The notes beneath the pieces were generated by a model, which worked only from the letters and a program-made list of their open reading frames with translations, was not told the origin of the DNA and searched no databases. Below are positions 7,425 to 10,604 of a stretch of 10,604 nt of DNA, in pieces. This DNA comes from an uncultured Victivallaceae bacterium (GTDB taxonomy: Bacteria; Verrucomicrobiota; Lentisphaeria; Victivallales; Victivallaceae). The first letter of the stretch is position 1, and the number at the start of each line of letters is the position of its first letter. A program made the translations under genes and the position numbers. Location of the stretch: positions 1-10,604 of the forward strand of contig CAKUKT010000061.1 in the NCBI GenBank assembly GCA_934663655.1, in the 5' to 3' direction.

Positions 7425-7814
7425 TTATTCTCCCGGAGGGCAGGGCGAAGGTACCGGCCACGGCTCCCCCCAGTCGAGGTTGAATTTCGGATCCGGGATC
7501 GGCGGATAATGGAGTTGGAGCATGAAATCATTCACCCGGGTTTGTCCGGACAGCGTGACCCGGCGCCAGCGGGAGATGCTGCGGCCGGAACCGGAGAGCG
7601 AACCCAGAATGATGCTGCGTTCATTCATACCGGTGATTACGGCATTGTTGCCGTGCAGGCGGGTTGCCGGGGCGTCTACCGGAGCCATCGGCAGGTTCCG
7701 GAACAACTCTTCTCCGTCGGCGGACAGCGTCAACCGGCCGTTCTCAAGCGTAAAACGGCAGATCTCTTGTCGCAGGGTTTTCGGGACAGCCGCATCGTAT
7801 ACCCGGGATTTCCG
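7425..7814 (-). pseudogene. orphan open frame after the esterase, likely gene fragment
   Basis: A 129-codon frame is open on the minus strand from just after a TGA at 7815-7817 to a TAA at 7425-7427. Its content looks coding: it reads LRQEICRFTLENGRLTLSAD near the front, NNAVITGMNERSIILGSLSG in the middle and FNLDWGEPWPVPS near the end, with alternating hydrophobic strands as in a beta-rich domain. It has no in-frame ATG or GTG near the front. The first usable start is a TTG at 7733, which would cut off good-looking sequence. An ATG at 7818, preceded by GGAG and only 10 nt after the esterase stop, is in the wrong frame, and a one-base loss just after it would join the two. I do not recognise the domain. 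It may be a remnant of a gene formerly co-transcribed with the esterase. Confidence 0.4.
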
Positions 7815-7830
7815 TCATTGCAAGCTCCGG

Positions 7831-8700
7831 TTACTCCATCGCTTTCTGTTTTTGCAGGAACCTCACGAGGATTGGCATGCCCGGGTAGACCATGTCGTGA
7901 CCGTAGCCCTGAAGTTCGTACAGCGTGACGGTGTGTCCGTTCAGTTTGAGCATCCGCATGAGATAGGCGTTTTCCTCGTATCGGCCGGCCATCTCCATTT
8001 CGCGGTCGCCGGTGATGAGCAGAATCGGCGGCAGAGCGGAGGTCGTGACATGATAAAGCGGGGCCAGTTCGTCGACAACCGGCTGAGTCAATCCGATTCC
8101 GTGTGCTGCGCGTTCCGCGAAGTGGGTGATCGTGTGGCCGCTGAACGGAATCAGCCCTGCGAGATCGGAGGGTTTCATCCCATACGGTGCCAGATACTTC
8201 GGTGCCATTCCGACCATCAGTGCGAGATATCCACCTGCGGAGTGTCCGGTCAGGTAGATTTTTTTCGGATCCCCGCCATATTCGGCGATATTGCGGAATA
8301 CCCAGCCGACGGCTGCCGCGGCGTCTTCGATGCAATCGTCCACCTGGACGTTCCGGTTCGGTGCGTCTTTCGGCGTGTTTGCCTGCGGGGCGAGCCGGTA
8401 GTTCACGCCAACCACCGCTGCGCCATGTTGCTTGAGCATTTCCGGAATGCTCTTATTCCCGCTGGTCAGGCCGCCGCCGTGAAACCAGATCACCGTCGCG
8501 AATCCGGATTTTCCCTTCGGATAATAGAGGTCGAGACGGCACCGTTCCTGTCGGTACGCATCGTCGGAAGATCCGGGTTCGAGATACGATATCTCGTTTT
8601 TCTGCTGATAGTTATACGATTTGTTCTCCGTTTCGGCCGCCGTCAGCAACAGAGCTCCTGCCAAAGTTGCCGCCGCAGCAAGAAATCTTTTCCCTGACAT
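7831..8700 (-). CDS. secreted alpha/beta-hydrolase esterase (BD-FAE/lipase-like)
   Basis: I take the ATG at 8700, giving 289 residues. GGGAG lies 7 nt upstream, and the protein then begins with a typical signal peptide (GKRFLAAAATLAGALLLTAA, cleavage about 21-22). The frame stays open further upstream to 8868, but that part runs through the promoter into the remnant of the neighbouring gene. The family is the HGGG-type alpha/beta-hydrolase esterases, which include feruloyl and acetyl esterases. The oxyanion motif HGGG is at 74-77, the nucleophile elbow GHSAGG has Ser154, the likely acid is Asp232 (TGDRE) and the likely base is His268 (GYGHD). It should hydrolyse esters in the periplasm or outside. 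The substrate cannot be fixed from sequence; a hemicellulose acyl group is possible given the GH127 in the region. The stop at 7831 is followed by an orphan frame. Confidence 0.88.
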   Translation of the reverse strand: MSGKRFLAAAATLAGALLLTAAETENKSYNYQQKNEISYLEPGSSDDAYRQERCRLDLYYPKGKSGFATVIWFHGGGLTSGNKSIPEMLKQHGAAVVGVNYRLAPQANTPKDAPNRNVQVDDCIEDAAAAVGWVFRNIAEYGGDPKKIYLTGHSAGGYLALMVGMAPKYLAPYGMKPSDLAGLIPFSGHTITHFAERAAHGIGLTQPVVDELAPLYHVTTSALPPILLITGDREMEMAGRYEENAYLMRMLKLNGHTVTLYELQGYGHDMVYPGMPILVRFLQKQKAME

Positions 8701-8747
8701 CGCACCACTCCCGTTTGGTTGTTGCCGGCTTTTATTCGAGCGTTTCA

Positions 8748-8778
8748 TATACTGTATAGATAATTCCGGAAGAGTCAA
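8748..8778 (-). promoter_or_regulatory. promoter of the esterase with an overlapping palindrome
   Basis: On the minus strand, TTGACT (8773-8778), a 16-bp spacer and TACAGT (8751-8756) fit a sigma70-type promoter, with an expected start near 8744 and a 44-nt leader to the ATG at 8700. The -10 box sits inside TATACTGTATA (8748-8758), an 11-bp perfect palindrome around one base, which could be a small operator. The promoter excludes the upstream in-frame ATGs at 8868 and, for want of a ribosome-binding site, makes the ATG at 8748 unlikely. Confidence 0.5.
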
Positions 8779-9305
8779 ATTGAATCGCGTTTTGCCAGGA
8801 AATTTTTGCAGCAGGGGGGCGGCGGCCCCGGCGGCCTCCCGGTCCCGGGAAGGCGCCGGCATCGGCATCGTCGCTGCTGTCGTGCTGATGGCGTCGAAAG
8901 CCGACGGCAGTTCATGCCGAGATTCCGGAATGATCGTCCGGGGGGGCGTTCGGTGACCCGCGCGCGGATTGAATCGGCGGAAATAACGAAGGTTTCCGGA
9001 TCGACATCCGCGTATACCAAAGTTGCGCCGGTGTAAACGACCGCGTAGCTGGTGCTGGACATCGTGAGCGGCGGCACAATTACCTCGTCGCCGGGACCAA
9101 TGCCGGACGCCGCCAGCGCGGCGTGAAGTGTCGCGGTGCCGTTGGTGAAGCTGATTGCATATTTGGACGCGAAAACCTCCGCAAAACGTTCTTCCAGCTT
9201 CGCAATGAAGCTCACTTCGCTGCCGCCGGGAAAACCGCTTTCCAGCAGTTGTCGGAGGTATTCAAATTCATGTTCGCCTACTCGCCAGGATTTTTTGGTC
9301 GCCAT
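8775..9305 (-). pseudogene. DegT/DnrJ/EryC1 aminotransferase, frameshifted and truncated
   Basis: The start ATG at 9305 has GGAG 7 nt upstream. Residues 1-120 match the N-terminal part of PLP-dependent sugar aminotransferases of the DegT/DnrJ/EryC1 family, with the signature SFTNGTATLHAALAASGIGP followed by GDEVIVPPLT and ATLVYADVDPETF. After Arg120 the family pattern stops at a run of seven G (8940-8946, C on the coding strand). In another frame the expected next segment reappears as RTIIP and then LPSAFDAI, which fits a net two-base gain in the run. Even in that frame the sequence decays quickly; a possible echo of the lysine region (FPGK, about 8791-8802) follows. The frame used from the start ends at a TGA at 8775. 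About 370-400 residues would be normal, so more than half is missing, and the gene is not functional as an aminotransferase. Confidence 0.8.
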
Positions 9306-9364
9306 TTTCAGTCTCCGAAAATTCATCTTGCACAGCCGTTGGCTATGATTGTTTTTCGTATATT

Positions 9365-9393
9365 ATTATGAAGTATGACAAAGAATTTGCCAA
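9365..9393 (-). promoter_or_regulatory. promoter of the aminotransferase remnant
   Basis: On the minus strand, TTGGCA (9388-9393), a 17-bp spacer and CATAAT (9365-9370) match the sigma70 consensus at 5/6 in both boxes. The predicted leader is about 53 nt. The intact promoter and ribosome-binding site suggest that the gene was inactivated recently. Confidence 0.6.
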
Positions 9394-9577
9394 GGGCATT
9401 CCATAATATTTTTTAAATAAAAACCGTTTTTAACGGGTATTTATGGTGATTTTGGCAAAAATTCAATGGAATTTCCGGTTTTTTGGTGTTGCGGCGGTCG
9501 CCCGGTTTCGACGGTCGTCGCGGCGGCGTCTATTGTGGGTGCGAAACGCGGACAAGCGGAGGATAAAGATGTGCCGA

Positions 9578-9606
9578 TTGAAAAAATCGCGTCGGAAAGC
9601 TATATT
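9578..9606 (+). promoter_or_regulatory. promoter of the cardiolipin synthase gene
   Basis: TTGAAA (9578-9583), exactly 17 bp, and TATATT (9601-9606) match the consensus at 5/6 in both boxes. Transcription would begin near 9613, about 51 nt before the ATG at 9664. The rest of the 9306-9577 gap holds the divergent promoter of the aminotransferase and an AT-rich stretch with a short stem (9424-9428 with 9432-9436), and no gene that I can support. Confidence 0.55.
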
Positions 9607-9663
9607 GAGCCCCGGTTCCGCAGTTGAAAACCCGCGGAATGACTGGATCGGAATTTTGGCGAC

Positions 9664-10604
9664 ATGAATTTTGTTTTCATCGGTTTTCCCTGGCTGCTGG
9701 TTCTGCTTCATCTGGCCCTGCTGATCTACGTCTGCTGGGTCAAACGTTCCGAACCGGCGGAGGCGACTTTCTGGCTGCTGGTGGTGGCGCTGATTCCGGC
9801 CGGCGGGATTGTGCTGTACCTCTTTTTCGGGATCACCCGGGTGGATCGGGTGGATCGGCGCATCCGGCGGTTGCGTGGTTCCGACTGGAGCGGCTGTGAC
9901 GACGGAAGCGAACTGGACTGGCCGGAACGTGTCCGGGGGATGCTTCGCGACTTCTGTCCGAGTTCGGAGGTTGCCTGCCTGCTCCACAACCGCACGCTGG
10001 ACCGGATCTTTCCCACGTCGCTGCCGGTGGGCGGCAACCGGCTGGAACTGCTTCGCGACGGCAGTTCCGTCTACCCCCGGATGCTCGAAGATATCCGTTC
10101 CGCCCGGTCGACGATACGGCTGCAGTCGTTCATTCTGATGAGCGACGAGGTCGGAATGCTGATATTGCGGGCCTTGGAGGAGAAGGCCGCCGAAGGGGTG
10201 GATGTGAAAATTCTCTTCGACAGTCTGGGCAGTTTCAAATCCTACTTTTCGCGATTTTTCCGTCAGTGTCTGTTTTCCCGGAAATGCGGCTTCGAAATTC
10301 AGGAGTTTTCCAAATTGAACCTGCTGGCGCCCTGGCGTTTTCAATTGCGCAATCACCGTAAGCTGCTGATTGTCGACGGCCGGATCGCCTACAGCGGCGG
10401 CATCAACATCTCAGTGGAGAATACCCGACCGGCGACTCTGCCGCCCAGCCGGTATATCCATGATCTGCACTGTCGGATCACCGGCCCGGTGGTGGCGCTC
10501 TTCACCTCCTCTTTTTTCCGGGACTGGAGCTACACCACGGGGAAAAACCTCTCCGAGGTCGTCTCTCCGGGTGACTATCCGTCTCCGGAACCCTGCGGCA
10601 GTGA
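9664..10604 (+). CDS. cls: cardiolipin synthase, phospholipase D superfamily (partial, 3' end beyond window)
   Basis: The first 313 residues are present and the frame is open at the right edge; family members are about 480-510 long. The enzyme joins phosphatidyl groups to make cardiolipin at the inner membrane. Two N-terminal membrane helices (about 5-26 and 35-56) with the ALIPAGGIVLYLFFG pattern form the usual PLDc_N region. The first catalytic HKD motif is complete: His231, Lys233 and Asp238 in RNHRKLLIVDG, followed by YSGGINIS. The second HKD motif would lie beyond the window. The preceding in-frame stop is at 9640-9642, so the ATG at 9664 is the only likely start; its ribosome-binding site is weak (GGA at 9650-9652). 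It has its own promoter and is divergent from the broken aminotransferase. A related PLD-type phosphatidyltransferase is possible but less likely. Confidence 0.9.
   Translation, partial: MNFVFIGFPWLLVLLHLALLIYVCWVKRSEPAEATFWLLVVALIPAGGIVLYLFFGITRVDRVDRRIRRLRGSDWSGCDDGSELDWPERVRGMLRDFCPSSEVACLLHNRTLDRIFPTSLPVGGNRLELLRDGSSVYPRMLEDIRSARSTIRLQSFILMSDEVGMLILRALEEKAAEGVDVKILFDSLGSFKSYFSRFFRQCLFSRKCGFEIQEFSKLNLLAPWRFQLRNHRKLLIVDGRIAYSGGINISVENTRPATLPPSRYIHDLHCRITGPVVALFTSSFFRDWSYTTGKNLSEVVSPGDYPSPEPCGS

Noticed and set aside
7184..7531. A minus-strand frame with a CPHCGHF zinc-finger-like motif
   Set aside because: Only one Cys pair is present, the composition is low-complexity, the frame overlaps the better orphan frame and the possible terminator, and there is no convincing start.
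9466..9627. A 53-codon plus-strand frame (MEFPVFWCCGGRPV...) upstream of the cardiolipin synthase gene
   Set aside because: It has no ribosome-binding site, and the predicted cardiolipin synthase promoter (9578-9606) lies inside it. The protein-like tail is probably chance.
9443..9667. A 74-codon plus-strand frame whose TGA overlaps the cardiolipin synthase ATG (ATGA), suggesting translational coupling
   Set aside because: The predicted peptide is rich in Arg with low-complexity character, has no ribosome-binding site, and spans the promoter of the next gene. The ATGA overlap is likely coincidence.
10342..10354. Second copy of the left-edge operator half (CAATTGCGCAATC) inside the cardiolipin synthase gene
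   Set aside because: It encodes conserved catalytic-motif residues (QLRNH) and the other half of the palindrome is absent. A shared 13-14-mer is not surprising in a window this long.

Overview
The window looks like a chromosomal accessory or peripheral-metabolism region of a GC-rich Gram-negative-type bacterium. An RND efflux pump and two proteins with export signals imply an inner membrane plus periplasm. A cytoplasmic GH127 L-arabinofuranosidase, a secreted BD-FAE-like esterase and several decayed genes suit a carbohydrate-degrading gut or host-associated organism. A Lentisphaerota/Victivallis-like or other PVC-group member is my best guess, but it rests on overall feel and not on a marker gene, so I hold it weakly.

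Layout, left to right. (1) Positions 1-56 hold the first 18 codons of a minus-strand gene that leaves the window. It has a near-consensus promoter and a LacI-type operator at its start site. (2) 176-520 is GC-rich, broken, coding-like sequence on the minus strand. (3) 653-2497 (+) encodes a GH127 beta-L-arabinofuranosidase, with a promoter embedded in a 10-bp inverted repeat. (4) A 15-bp-stem terminator at 2525-2558 separates it from a convergent minus-strand efflux operon. That operon encodes a periplasmic adaptor (5714-6838), then an HAE1-type RND pump (2582-5698), and has a roughly 220-nt leader. No outer-membrane channel or regulator gene is adjacent. (5) 7425-7814 (-) is an orphan open frame without a proper start, just after the esterase. 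(6) 7831-8700 (-) is a secreted alpha/beta-hydrolase esterase. (7) 8775-9305 (-) is a DegT/DnrJ/EryC1 aminotransferase broken at a seven-base homopolymer and truncated. (8) 9664 to the end (+) is the 5' part of a cardiolipin synthase, transcribed divergently from the broken aminotransferase.

The functional genes form no single pathway. GH127 would trim arabinofuranosyl units from imported oligosaccharides, and the esterase may remove acyl or feruloyl groups outside the cytoplasm, so these two could be loosely linked in plant-glycan use. The pump and the cardiolipin synthase are envelope functions. I found no tRNA, rRNA, CRISPR array, insertion sequence or phage gene, and no convincing previously undescribed system. 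The most notable points are the altered drug-binding pocket of the pump, the long pump leader with a well-placed ribosome-binding site, the operator architectures at the left edge and before GH127, and the decayed aminotransferase.
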